33,252 nt of DNA from Methanomicrobia archaeon (GTDB lineage Archaea; Halobacteriota; Syntropharchaeia; Alkanophagales; Methanospirareceae): NCBI GenBank assembly GCA_016930255.1, contig JAFGHB010000018.1:1-33252 (forward strand). The letters run 5' to 3'. Position numbers and translations under genes: made by a program. The notes under the pieces were generated by a model. That model saw only the letters and a list, made by a program, of their open reading frames with translations. It did not search any database and was not told the origin of the DNA. This document shows, piece after piece, positions 1-7,354 of the stretch (the stretch's first letter is position 1; each line of letters opens with the position of its first letter).

Positions 1-1
1 C

Positions 2-127
2 AGCAATCATGCCAATAGCTATCTGGTGAAACCCTTGGGCTTCGGTGAGTTCTCAGCGCTGATACGAGATTTGCGTTCTTATTGGCTTGCACAGAACAGA
101 CATCACTACACTCATGGGCAAGCGTAG
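2..127 (+). CDS. Response regulator receiver domain, C-terminal tail (partial at left edge)
   Basis: An open frame enters from the left edge and ends at TAG 125-127, giving 41 residues. They include SYLVKPLGFGEFSALIRDL, which matches the end of a CheY-like receiver domain: the conserved Lys-Pro after beta strand 5, followed by the last amphipathic helix ending near 'YWL'. That pattern is typical of stand-alone Rcp1-like receivers. The protein would be a soluble phospho-acceptor partner of a histidine kinase; the phosphorylated Asp lies outside the window. It converges on the GvpD-like gene, with about 100 nt between the two stop codons. The receiver assignment rests on a short stretch, so it is probable rather than certain. 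Confidence 0.7.
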   Translation, partial: SNHANSYLVKPLGFGEFSALIRDLRSYWLAQNRHHYTHGQA

Positions 128-230
128 AGTGCAAAAAGAATTCCGTATCTAACGTCCCACTTCTTTGAGCTTCACACTCATTTAACTGTTTTCAGAGCCT
201 CTCGCTCATCTTCTGAAAGGTTGTGAGGGA

Positions 231-1640
231 CTACATCAACGGAGTGAACTTGAGCTGATGATAACGGTTCTCTCCGTTTTCTTCGCCTACATCCGTATGT
301 GGGGGTGCTGGAGAGATATTATTGATAGCAGTATAAGGCTTAACACCGTAAAGGTTGAGCGTGCCGTTGATGGAGATAAAGCGGAGATGAATATCCGCCA
401 TTTCACATATCTCGTTCTTTAATTTCGCGGAAGGTTTCAAAACGCCTACTAAAACATCATTTGTTGTTCGTATCCATGAAACTATCTCGGAAAGCGTTCC
501 CCTTATATCCTCCTCCGAGTAGATATTCAGCCTTGTTAAGCCCAGGACATATAATACTGGCTTTTTTAGCTCCTTATAAACCTCAAAATGCTTGTCTAAA
601 TGTTCTCTTATGGATTCTATATCGACATCAACATGGAAGAAACAGGGCGCTTCTTCACTTTCCTCTAGAGAAATAGTGGGCATCCGCAAGTTTTTATTGA
701 GCACTTCGTCGCTAACGTAATCCGAAAGAAGCTTCTTCACCGAAGAAGAATAAAAACCATCCTCGGGCATGTAAATAACGCCACAGTCATTCCCCAGGAA
801 ATTAGCAAGTGTGTGGAATAAAACAGGTCTATAATCCCAACTTATACTATCCTCGCCTATTTCTAATAAGATAAAGCTACCCCGGGGATAGCCTCCAATT
901 AACCTATCTAAATCCACTATCCCGGTAGAATAGCTACCATCAGGCAGGTCTCCCTTTCCATTCTCGATTACTTTATGCCTGCCACTGCCTAAATCGGAAG
1001 CGGCGGTGACAAAATGAGTAAACTTCCCCCCTTCCAGGGTGAAGGGATAGTTACTACGGGGAACTTGCACACCCCGCATTTTATCGATGTAGACCCTCCT
1101 TACAATTCTGTCGTCTATCTGCCCCTTCTCTATTCTTAAAATACAATCAACAAGGTAATCCAATTTCTTCTCGTCGGCATATTCCGTTATCAAGATTAAA
1201 TGCGTTTTCGTTTTCCGTGCAATATCAAGCATGGAAGTTTCGAGTCTCTCCACGCTCTCTTTTCCTATCTGAAAGGAAACGGCATCCCAGCTATCCACTA
1301 TCTGAACGGTAACGTCTTCTTCTGCAACAACACTGTAGACCGCACGTAAGAAACTGGGCAGATCGTCGTAGAGCACCTGAGTTCCCGCTTCAGAGAATTC
1401 CGATTGCGTGGCGTCAATAACATTCTTATACGGGACGCGCTCTTCCAGTCCCGGGAACTGTTTGTAAAGTGCAGAAGGGTCAATTCGCGTGGAGATATAA
1501 ACGCCTTTCGCATTCGCATCTTCCTGACACAACCGCTCAAGAAGCGTCATCGCATAGGTTGTCTTTCCCGTGCCGGGAGCACCTTTAATCAAGATAGTAT
1601 AACCTTCCATTGCCCTAAGCGCGCTTTCTACCTCCTGCAT
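231..1640 (-). CDS. GvpD/KaiC-like RecA-superfamily ATPase
   Basis: This 469-residue soluble protein starts with a RecA/KaiC-type fold. The P-loop GAPGTGKTT lies near residues 20-28 and is followed by 'GVYISTRIDP..LY.QFP', a pattern I associate with the GvpD family. GvpD is a regulator in halophilic gas-vesicle clusters, but the family is also found in archaea without gas vesicles. A second KaiC-like segment begins near residue 240 ('STGIVDLDRLIGGYPRGS') and has no recognisable P-loop, so it is probably a degenerate second ATPase domain. The ATG at 1638-1640 is preceded by GAGAGGT about 10 nt upstream. No gas-vesicle structural gene is nearby. A regulatory or signalling ATPase is the best guess; the substrate is unknown. 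Confidence 0.75.
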   Translation of the reverse strand: MQEVESALRAMEGYTILIKGAPGTGKTTYAMTLLERLCQEDANAKGVYISTRIDPSALYKQFPGLEERVPYKNVIDATQSEFSEAGTQVLYDDLPSFLRAVYSVVAEEDVTVQIVDSWDAVSFQIGKESVERLETSMLDIARKTKTHLILITEYADEKKLDYLVDCILRIEKGQIDDRIVRRVYIDKMRGVQVPRSNYPFTLEGGKFTHFVTAASDLGSGRHKVIENGKGDLPDGSYSTGIVDLDRLIGGYPRGSFILLEIGEDSISWDYRPVLFHTLANFLGNDCGVIYMPEDGFYSSSVKKLLSDYVSDEVLNKNLRMPTISLEESEEAPCFFHVDVDIESIREHLDKHFEVYKELKKPVLYVLGLTRLNIYSEEDIRGTLSEIVSWIRTTNDVLVGVLKPSAKLKNEICEMADIHLRFISINGTLNLYGVKPYTAINNISPAPPHTDVGEENGENRYHQLKFTPLM

Positions 1641-1773
1641 CTCTATTTTACCTCTCTACCTTTGCTTTCGTTTAACTTCGTCGTATATAAATATTGGGAA
1701 TAGTTGAAAATTTCTTTAGATAGTTACTATTCTCGTATGCCATCACTGACGAGGATCGGTAAACCATACACAT

Positions 1774-2115
1774 TCATAGCCCTCCGGTTCTTGAAGGCAC
1801 CCCCGCTCTTTTCGCTATTATCTCTTCTATACTCCTCTTTTCTTTCACACTTCGCACGGTATTGATAAAATTGAAAAGTATCTCGGTATAAGGGCTCTTC
1901 TCATTTATTTTTATCACACGCGATTTCCCGATATTCAACTCGGTCAATATGCCTGCGTTCACGAGATCCACGATGGCTTTCCTAACCGTGACATGACTCT
2001 TATCGAGTTTTTTTGCAAGTTTAGAGATATTAGCGAAGTACCCCGGGTTGCCGTAGAACAAGAGTATAATCTCAAGATGCGTGCTACTTCCAAACATTTT
2101 CTCCAATGTTTCCAT
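1774..2115 (-). CDS. Winged-helix transcriptional regulator, paralogue 1
   Basis: A 113-residue protein with a winged helix-turn-helix fold. Residues about 30-50 ('ISKLAKKLDKSHVTVRKAI') form the HTH, and 'LNIGKSRVIKI' near residue 60 is the wing. A helical tail follows that could dimerise. It is closely similar over most of its length to the next gene upstream, sharing FGSSTH, LDKSHVTVRK and LNIGKSRVIKI, so the pair is a tandem duplication. GGAG lies about 14 nt before the ATG. It sits between the GvpD-like gene and the archaellin promoter. I infer it could regulate archaellum genes, as EarA does in Methanococcus, but orthology to EarA is not shown. Confidence 0.8.
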   Translation of the reverse strand: METLEKMFGSSTHLEIILLFYGNPGYFANISKLAKKLDKSHVTVRKAIVDLVNAGILTELNIGKSRVIKINEKSPYTEILFNFINTVRSVKEKRSIEEIIAKRAGVPSRTGGL

Positions 2116-2317
2116 GGTGCTCGTTTACTCCTTTTATAACGACGAGAGCGAACCGTTTTCACGACATTCGCGGTTCTTTCACCTCACTAGTATAGTATAT
2201 CTATTAATTATAGTACTCGTTACTTAAAAATAGTTTCGGACATCTGTCGAAAAAATTCAAGTTACTGAGAAGAAAGTTTTATTCTTGCTTTTTAGTTCTC
2301 ACCGTGCATTATCGCCA

Positions 2318-2668
2318 TCAGGCGATAAATCTCTCTGTTCGGGAACCCGCTCTCTCGGTTCTCATATTTATTATCTCCCCCAGGCTCTTATTTTCTTTTA
2401 TACTGCGCATAGAATCAATGAAATTAAAAAGCGCCTCCTTATACGGGCTGCGATCGTCTATCTTTATCACTCGGGATTTTCCGATATTCAATTCGCTTAA
2501 TATCCCTGCGTCTATAAGGTCTGAGATGACTTTTCGAACGGTAACGTGGCTCTTATCCAGCGTCTTTGCAAGCCCGGTAATGTTATTGAAGTAGCCCCCG
2601 TTGTTGTAGAAGAGGAGTATCACCCTGACATGAGTGCTGCTTCCGAATATTTTCTCTACGTTTTGCAT
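2318..2668 (-). CDS. Winged-helix transcriptional regulator, paralogue 2
   Basis: A 116-residue winged helix-turn-helix protein, paralogous to the neighbouring regulator and on the same strand, about 200 nt upstream of it. The recognition region is 'LAKTLDKSHVTVRKVISDL', followed by the wing 'ELNIGKSRVIKI'. The C-terminal tail differs from that of paralogue 1. A TATA-like ACATATATAGG on the minus strand (about 2696-2706) lies about 30 nt before the ATG, so it probably has its own promoter and a very short leader. It is the gene closest to the archaellin promoter, transcribed divergently across an intergenic region of about 0.9 kb. A MarR/ArsR-type DNA-binding role is clear; the target is inferred only from position. 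Confidence 0.8.
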   Translation of the reverse strand: MQNVEKIFGSSTHVRVILLFYNNGGYFNNITGLAKTLDKSHVTVRKVISDLIDAGILSELNIGKSRVIKIDDRSPYKEALFNFIDSMRSIKENKSLGEIINMRTERAGSRTERFIA

Positions 2669-3480
2669 CGTTGCTTTTAGGTTTCCAACATGACCTATAT
2701 ATGTCTTTTGGGGTTGCTAATAAAACTAGTGGATGTTTTTATATATTCTTAAGATGTTTGTAATAAAATTTTAGATATTTTACCGTTGTCGTGGGTGATA
2801 CTGTCACCTTTGTATCAATAAATGGTGAATTAAATGGGAACTACGTGGTTGGAATGGGGGAGAACATGGAGCCCTTGACAAGGGGTAACTATCAAGGAAA
2901 TAATCGGCGGGCTGACGAGGGGGGGTTGGGTCTATGGCTCAGCGAACCGTGGTTCTTAATGCATTAGCGAGTTAGAGCCAACCCGGTTCATTATCGCCCT
3001 TTCAACCTTCTCTTCCATCCCCCGCTCCCCTGGATAAAAGGTGTTTCCAATTTCTCACTACCCCCTACTTCCTCTTCATCCTCCTCCTCTTTTCTATAAT
3101 TATGTCATGCTCTTTTTGGATACTTCTTACAATCCTCCCCTTCTCAGCGTAGTTCTTACCCTTGCGCGCGGGGGGATAAATTAAAGATTCCACTTATTAG
3201 GTCCCTTTCGCTCGCCTGCAACTCTACACCTTCTCCTGCCAGCGATCTTATTCGTCGTTATTAACCCCCTGCGTACTTTTTCTGCCTTCAGATCCATGGT
3301 AATAACCACATTGAGAACTAATAGGGGGGTAACCGTATGCCGTCCATCTTCTCCCCTTCCCCCGGTCCCATCGCAATTTCATTTATATGTACGTTTTTTT
3401 AAAAATTGTTACAAATAATTGAACTTTTTATTAGAAACATTGTAAACTAATGTTAGTGTTCTCGAAAGCCAGTTTATTAA
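2669..3480. other. Long intergenic region upstream of the archaellins
   Basis: No convincing gene. It contains three hairpins on the plus strand: 2794-2808 (GGTGA/TCACC), 2872-2884 (CCCTT/AAGGG), and a long stem pairing 2923-2934 with 2973-2984 that has one mismatch and an inner GAACC/GGTTC hairpin. From about 3000 to 3300 the minus strand is purine-rich. It holds two short overlapping open frames there: 3181-3297 (38 residues) and, in another frame, 3065-3193 from a GTG (42 residues). Both would be small and basic, and neither is recognised. They could be remains of a small gene or chance. TATGTA at 3386-3391 is the reverse complement of TACATA. Confidence 0.5.
2923..2984. ncRNA. Candidate structured RNA or large hairpin
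   Basis: The arms 2923-2934 and 2973-2984 pair over 12 positions with a single G-G mismatch (GGGTTGG+TCTA against TAGA+CCAACCC). Inside, CTC/GAG with GC/GC can continue the stem, and GAACC at 2944-2948 faces GGTTC at 2951-2955. No T-tract follows, so this is not a typical terminator. It could be a small RNA, a leader element or a DNA-level palindrome. I see no match to a known RNA family. Confidence 0.35.
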
Positions 3481-3489
3481 AATTGTCAC

Positions 3490-3499
3490 TATACATATA
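3490..3499 (+). promoter_or_regulatory. Putative archaellin promoter TATA box
   Basis: TATACATATA lies about 40 nt before the ribosome-binding site of the first archaellin, in an AT-rich stretch. It would place the transcript start near 3520. An alternative is TTTATTAAAAT at about 3473-3483. The same site contains TACATA (3492-3497), the hexamer reported for EarA binding in Methanococcus, although here it overlaps the presumed TATA box rather than lying upstream of it. Confidence 0.4.
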
Positions 3500-3555
3500 G
3501 TAACGCCGAATGAAATCAGGCGAAGTGAAAAAAATAGGAGGTGACAAAAGAAAAA

Positions 3556-4530
3556 GTGAAACAACAAAGAAGAACGCTGAGGAAAGACAAAAAAGGATTC
3601 ACTGGTCTGGAAGCTGCAATTGTGCTGACTGCGTTTGTCGTAGTTGCCGCGGTTTTCAGTTATGTCGTGCTGAACGCTGGTTTCTTCACCTCGGAGAAGA
3701 GCAAGGAGGTTGTGCATACCGGTGTTGAACAGGTAACGACTTCATGCGAACTCGCGGGTAATGTTATCGGGCACGGATGGGAGTACAATGCTTCGCAATC
3801 GTCGGGAAACATCACAATGGCAACTTATGATGCGGACGGTGAGCATTACAGAGATAAAACAGGCCTTTGCACTGGTGCTGATGTATCAGCTTTAATAGCA
3901 GAAATTGATGGTACAGCCAACAATTACACCATTTCTGTTACGACTGATGCGACCACTAATGCAACCAAGACTTTCACGTTGGATGGCGCTGACGACTCCG
4001 CCGTTGTTACGACGAATCTCGCAGGTTTGACCCGCATAACCGGTATAACCAGAACCTCAGGTACGACTAGTGACGGGGCTACGATCACCATAAAAGCCAC
4101 CTGTAACGGTACCTATTACTGGGACCAGAATGGATACGATAACTTCTATGACTCAACCAATATGTCCTCGCTCACACTATACCTGACACTGACTGCAGGA
4201 CAGAGTCCCATAGATATGGACATGCTTACCATTTCATACTCCGATCAAGATACCTACGTCGGGCAGTTACCGTATTCTGAAGAGACTAACGCATCAATGG
4301 GCAATATGCCAATGGGCGCCTGGACCTATACCACTCAGGACACTCCGGGAGCGGTGGATAACAATATGTTAGAGCCACGCGAGCAGGTCTGTGTTCTCAT
4401 TACACTTCCTGACTACGGTGTAACGGTAAATAAACAATTCACCGTTGAGCTGAAGCCATCAGTCGGAGCCACAGTGAAGATAAGCAGGATTACGCCAGGG
4501 CAGGTAGACAAGACAATGGTTTTGTACTAG
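3556..4530 (+). CDS. flaB1: Archaellin (major archaellum filament protein), large form
   Basis: The preprotein has a short basic leader ending KKG, then FTGLEAAIVLTAFVVVAA, the class III (type IV pilin-like) hydrophobic segment. FlaK/PibD should cut between Gly and Phe. The strong Shine-Dalgarno AGGAGGTGA at 3536-3544 overlaps a GTG at 3541, so the GTG at 3556 is the likelier start (324 residues). Relative to the second archaellin it has an insertion of about 130 residues between 'AGNVIG' and 'LTLTAGQSP', predicted to face the outside of the filament. Seven N-glycosylation sequons (for example NIT, NYT, NAT, NGT, NMS) and four Cys lie in or around that region. The C-terminal part (LTAGQ...LEPREQVCVLI...VELKPSVGATV) is shared with flaB2. 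The stop is 7 nt from the flaB2 start. Confidence 0.93.
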   Translation: MKQQRRTLRKDKKGFTGLEAAIVLTAFVVVAAVFSYVVLNAGFFTSEKSKEVVHTGVEQVTTSCELAGNVIGHGWEYNASQSSGNITMATYDADGEHYRDKTGLCTGADVSALIAEIDGTANNYTISVTTDATTNATKTFTLDGADDSAVVTTNLAGLTRITGITRTSGTTSDGATITIKATCNGTYYWDQNGYDNFYDSTNMSSLTLYLTLTAGQSPIDMDMLTISYSDQDTYVGQLPYSEETNASMGNMPMGAWTYTTQDTPGAVDNNMLEPREQVCVLITLPDYGVTVNKQFTVELKPSVGATVKISRITPGQVDKTMVLY

Positions 4531-4537
4531 AGAGAAG

Positions 4538-5134
4538 ATGAAAAGAAAAATGAAAGCAACAAAAAGGGATTCTATAAGGAAAGATAAGCGTGCGTTTACC
4601 GGACTGGAAGCAGCGATCGTGTTAACGGCCTTCGTTGTCGTGGCAGCGGTGTTTTCATACGTTGTGCTGAACGCTGGTTTCTTCACTACGCAAGAAGCTA
4701 AGTCTACCGTTCATACTGGCATTACGCAGGCTACTTCCTCCGTCGAACTCGCAGGTGATGTGGTCGGACGTGGAAACGTGGGTAACACCAAGCTGGACTC
4801 TGTAGAGTATGCTGTGCGGCTTACTGCGGGACAAAATCCTGTGAACCTCAATGATACAATCATATCGTATACCACTGCCAGCCTGCACACAGTGATGACT
4901 AAGGATAATAGTGGTGCAATGCCGAGTACTGTTGATCAGTGGTCATTTGCATTCATTCAAGCAGACGGTGACAATCTTCTGGAGCGAAACGAAAAGGCAG
5001 TAATCTACTGTAATATAGCAGATCAGAGCACAAACACCGTCTTTTCGATTGAGATCAAACCACCAGAAGGCGCGACACTTGAGGTATCGAGAACAGTCCC
5101 GGCAGCGATCTACGATGTGATGAACCTGAACTAA
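4538..5134 (+). CDS. flaB2: Archaellin, short form
   Basis: A 198-residue archaellin. From FTGLEAAIVL to LNAGFFT it is identical to the first archaellin at protein level over about 31 residues, although many codons differ, so the duplication is old and the segment is under strong selection. The processing site is KRA before Phe: position -1 is Ala rather than Gly, which archaeal prepilin peptidases can accept, possibly less efficiently. It lacks the large outer insertion and has one clear sequon (NDT). The C-terminal block 'LTAGQNPVNL..ISY...LLERNEKAVI...IEIKPPEGATLEVSR' is the archaellin D1 beta domain. A second in-frame ATG at 4550 is possible. It is probably co-transcribed with flaB1. Confidence 0.93.
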   Translation: MKRKMKATKRDSIRKDKRAFTGLEAAIVLTAFVVVAAVFSYVVLNAGFFTTQEAKSTVHTGITQATSSVELAGDVVGRGNVGNTKLDSVEYAVRLTAGQNPVNLNDTIISYTTASLHTVMTKDNSGAMPSTVDQWSFAFIQADGDNLLERNEKAVIYCNIADQSTNTVFSIEIKPPEGATLEVSRTVPAAIYDVMNLN

Positions 5135-5146
5135 ATCGGAAAAATA

Positions 5147-5190
5147 GAGAGGGTTTTTGTTTTTTTGCCCTCCTCCCTTATTTTTTTATT
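5147..5190 (+). terminator. Terminator-like hairpin after the archaellins
   Basis: GAGGG at 5149-5153 pairs with CCCTC at 5168-5172 across a T-rich loop, and T-tracts follow (5181-5187, 5192-5195). Partial termination here would leave archaellin transcripts more abundant than those of the motor genes. That effect is inferred from position. Confidence 0.55.
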
Positions 5191-5233
5191 CTTTTGAATG
5201 CGAGCACGAATGAATGAGCTGTAGGAGTGGAAG

Positions 5234-6283
5234 ATGGAACTAATAGATCGCATAAGCGGCCTGGAAGGAGAAATGAATACGGTGAAGGGGGAGATAAAAA
5301 AAGTACTCATTGACTTACGTGAGGCTATGAGCGCAACTGAAAACCCGTTCACGCACATTGAGCAGTTACAGCACGTGGGAGGGACCAGTAACATAGACGA
5401 AGAGCGGATAAAGAGTTTAGAGAATGTTATAGAGGAATTAAGAACTTTGCATGGCGATGCTACCGTAGATGAAGATAGGATAAAGAGTTTAGAGGATGCT
5501 ATCGAGGAATTAAGAACTTTGCATGGCGATGCTACCGTAGATGAAGATAGGATAAAGAGTTTAGAGGACGCTATCGAGGGTATAAAAGCCTTGCATGGCG
5601 ATACTACCGTAGATGAAGATAGGATAAAGAGTTTAGAGGATGCTATCGAGGGTATGAAAGCCTTGCATGGCGATGCTACCGTAGATGAAGATAGGATAAA
5701 AAATTTGGAGGATGCTATGGGAGAATTAAAGGTAATAGGAGTTGGCAATAGAATGGACGATGAGATGCTTAAAAGATTGAGTGAGAGCATGCAGGAATTG
5801 AACGAGCAGGGTAGTCTTGGAACAGAGCGGTTGAAAAATTTGGAAGCTGCAATAGGGATGTTGGATGGAACAATGGCACAATCGCCGTCAGAAAAGCAGC
5901 CATTTCGCAATCTGGCGGCATCAGAACCCGAGTTGAATAAACTAGGAATTCGATTTGGAACTGAAGTTGAAAGAGAAACTGGCGGAAACGCGATGGTTGA
6001 CCCACTTACCCTTGCACAACTCATGCACTGGGCGGACAATGCACTCAATCTCATTGGACTGGAGAAGTTGAATCAGGTCATCGATTTATATGAACTGACC
6101 GGGCGGCTGTCGAAAGGGATGAAGGATACCATTGCAAAGATCACTGAACTCCCGGCGGCATATCTGGATCCAGGAAAAGAGCAAGTAGAGACGAAGTATT
6201 GCATCCTTGCACTTTTTGAATTGGACCGGATTCTTACAGGTGAGAATCAAGAGCTGTTCACACTTTTACGGGAACTGTGCTGA
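5234..6283 (+). CDS. flaD: Archaellum protein FlaD/FlaE (ArlD/E) with expanded coiled-coil repeats
   Basis: A 349-residue cytosolic protein. The C-terminal third ('DPLTLAQLMHWADNALNLIG...LNQVIDLYELTGRLSKGMKDTI') matches the conserved FlaD/E domain that forms part of the collar or ring under the archaellum motor and links to chemotaxis adaptors in Euryarchaeota. The N-terminal half is predicted coiled coil. It contains five nearly identical 24-residue units (residues about 55-174, unit DEDRIKSLEDAIEELRTLHG) followed by two decayed units. The DNA repeats are 72 bp and nearly identical, implying recent expansion. There is no separate FlaC gene. The stop TGA abuts the ATG of flaG, indicating coupled translation. 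Confidence 0.88.
   Translation: MELIDRISGLEGEMNTVKGEIKKVLIDLREAMSATENPFTHIEQLQHVGGTSNIDEERIKSLENVIEELRTLHGDATVDEDRIKSLEDAIEELRTLHGDATVDEDRIKSLEDAIEGIKALHGDTTVDEDRIKSLEDAIEGMKALHGDATVDEDRIKNLEDAMGELKVIGVGNRMDDEMLKRLSESMQELNEQGSLGTERLKNLEAAIGMLDGTMAQSPSEKQPFRNLAASEPELNKLGIRFGTEVERETGGNAMVDPLTLAQLMHWADNALNLIGLEKLNQVIDLYELTGRLSKGMKDTIAKITELPAAYLDPGKEQVETKYCILALFELDRILTGENQELFTLLRELC
5396..5755 (+). repeat. 72-bp in-frame tandem repeat, five copies, inside flaD/E
   Basis: Units begin at 5396, 5468, 5540, 5612 and 5684, exactly 72 nt apart. Units 2-4 differ from one another by only a few bases; units 1 and 5 are more diverged. Each unit encodes 24 residues with heptad-like Ile/Leu spacing and a GDATVD hinge. 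The length stays in frame, so copy number could change without breaking the gene. Confidence 0.95.
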
Positions 6284-6760
6284 ATGTCCGAAGCTGCGCT
6301 GACCACTGCGATAATAACCATTGCGTGTGTGGTATGTGCAAGTATGCTTGCCAGCGCAGTTATTCCCGCTTTGAATCGCGCGACATCCTCTGTGGTCTCA
6401 AGCAGTGCACAACTCGGCGAACGAATTGAAACCTCCATAGATATAATCGAGGAGGCAAACGATACGACACACGAGTATATCTGGGTAAAAAACACCGGGG
6501 CTTCAGAAATAGCACAGATAGAAAGCAGTGATATCTTCTTTGGTGAGATGGGCGAGTTTCAAAGGATACCGTACAATTCATCCCGTTCCGTTACTCCAAG
6601 TTGGAATTATTCGATTGAGAATGACGACGGTGATGGGAGATGGGACATTGGTGAAACCATAAATGTAACGATAGCCATGTCGGAAATCACAGCCGGCGAC
6701 TATTACGTGAAAATGGTACTCTTCAACGGAATATCTACTGAAGACAAGTTCTCAATATGA
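6284..6760 (+). CDS. flaG: Archaellum protein FlaG (ArlG)
   Basis: A 158-residue protein with an N-terminal hydrophobic helix (residues about 7-29, TAIITIACVVCASMLASAVI) and an extracytoplasmic beta domain containing 'EYIWVKNTGASEI', the hallmark of the FlaG/FlaF family. FlaG forms a filament in the pseudo-periplasm and works with FlaF as the archaellum stator anchor. The start ATG directly follows the flaD/E stop. It resembles the archaellin fold but lacks a class III cleavage site. Assignment as FlaG rather than FlaF rests on 'VKNTG', gene order and the neighbour's MGF start. Confidence 0.82.
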   Translation: MSEAALTTAIITIACVVCASMLASAVIPALNRATSSVVSSSAQLGERIETSIDIIEEANDTTHEYIWVKNTGASEIAQIESSDIFFGEMGEFQRIPYNSSRSVTPSWNYSIENDDGDGRWDIGETINVTIAMSEITAGDYYVKMVLFNGISTEDKFSI

Positions 6761-6790
6761 GTCCTACAAATCTGGAACTTAACGATAAAA

Positions 6791-7354
6791 ATGGGATTCG
6801 GAACTATATTTGCTACAACAGTTATGGTAGTAATTCTAGGTATATCTACTTATCTGTTCATAACCGGTGCCGTATTTAGCATGGACACGTGGTCTAACTC
6901 TCTAAAGGAAATAAATAAGATAAATGATGCAAGATTAAAGACTGGAATAGAGATAGATGATTTGTCCGTGAAATCCTCAGAACTTTATACTAGAAGCGAT
7001 ATAAACGTTTCCATAACTAACACTGGTTCAACGAAAATAGTAAATCATGATTTTAGTCATATAGATGTATTTGTCTATTATTATAATTGCGCAGGGGCTG
7101 AGAATATAACCATTCATCGATGGATACCGTACAATAGCAGCCTGGCATTTTCATCGGATTATGAAGCCCTGGGAGATAACGAATGGACAGTTGTGCGGAT
7201 TACACCGGATTCGATAAATCCAAGAGTTTTTGACCCCGATGAGCAGCTGGGAATCGTGATACGCGTTTGCCCAGCCATAGATAATTCCAGTGCGATGCAG
7301 AACAGGACAAAAATAGTTATGCCCAATGGTGTAGCCGATGCAGAATATTTTTGA
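6791..7354 (+). CDS. flaF: Archaellum protein FlaF (ArlF)
   Basis: A 187-residue protein beginning MGFGTIFATTVMVVILG, the MGF-plus-hydrophobic-helix start typical of FlaF. A beta-rich outer domain follows, with 'DINVSITNTGSTKI' and several N-glycosylation sequons (NVS, NIT, NSS, NRT). FlaF binds the S-layer and, with FlaG, holds the archaellum against rotation torque. No Shine-Dalgarno is visible before the ATG, which lies 30 nt after flaG. The following gap of almost 300 nt separates this group from the motor genes. Confidence 0.82.
   Translation: MGFGTIFATTVMVVILGISTYLFITGAVFSMDTWSNSLKEINKINDARLKTGIEIDDLSVKSSELYTRSDINVSITNTGSTKIVNHDFSHIDVFVYYYNCAGAENITIHRWIPYNSSLAFSSDYEALGDNEWTVVRITPDSINPRVFDPDEQLGIVIRVCPAIDNSSAMQNRTKIVMPNGVADAEYF

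Noticed and set aside
231-1640. Reading the GvpD-like gene as evidence of a gas-vesicle cluster
   Set aside because: No gas-vesicle structural or accessory gene is visible in the window.
5396-5755. Regular repeats that could suggest a CRISPR array
   Set aside because: Units are contiguous 72-bp coding repeats with no variable spacers and remain in frame within flaD/E.
5131-6054. A 307-codon minus-strand open frame with Ser/Ile-rich repeats
   Set aside because: It is the reverse shadow of the flaD/E repeats; the plus-strand gene has a clear family domain and operon context.
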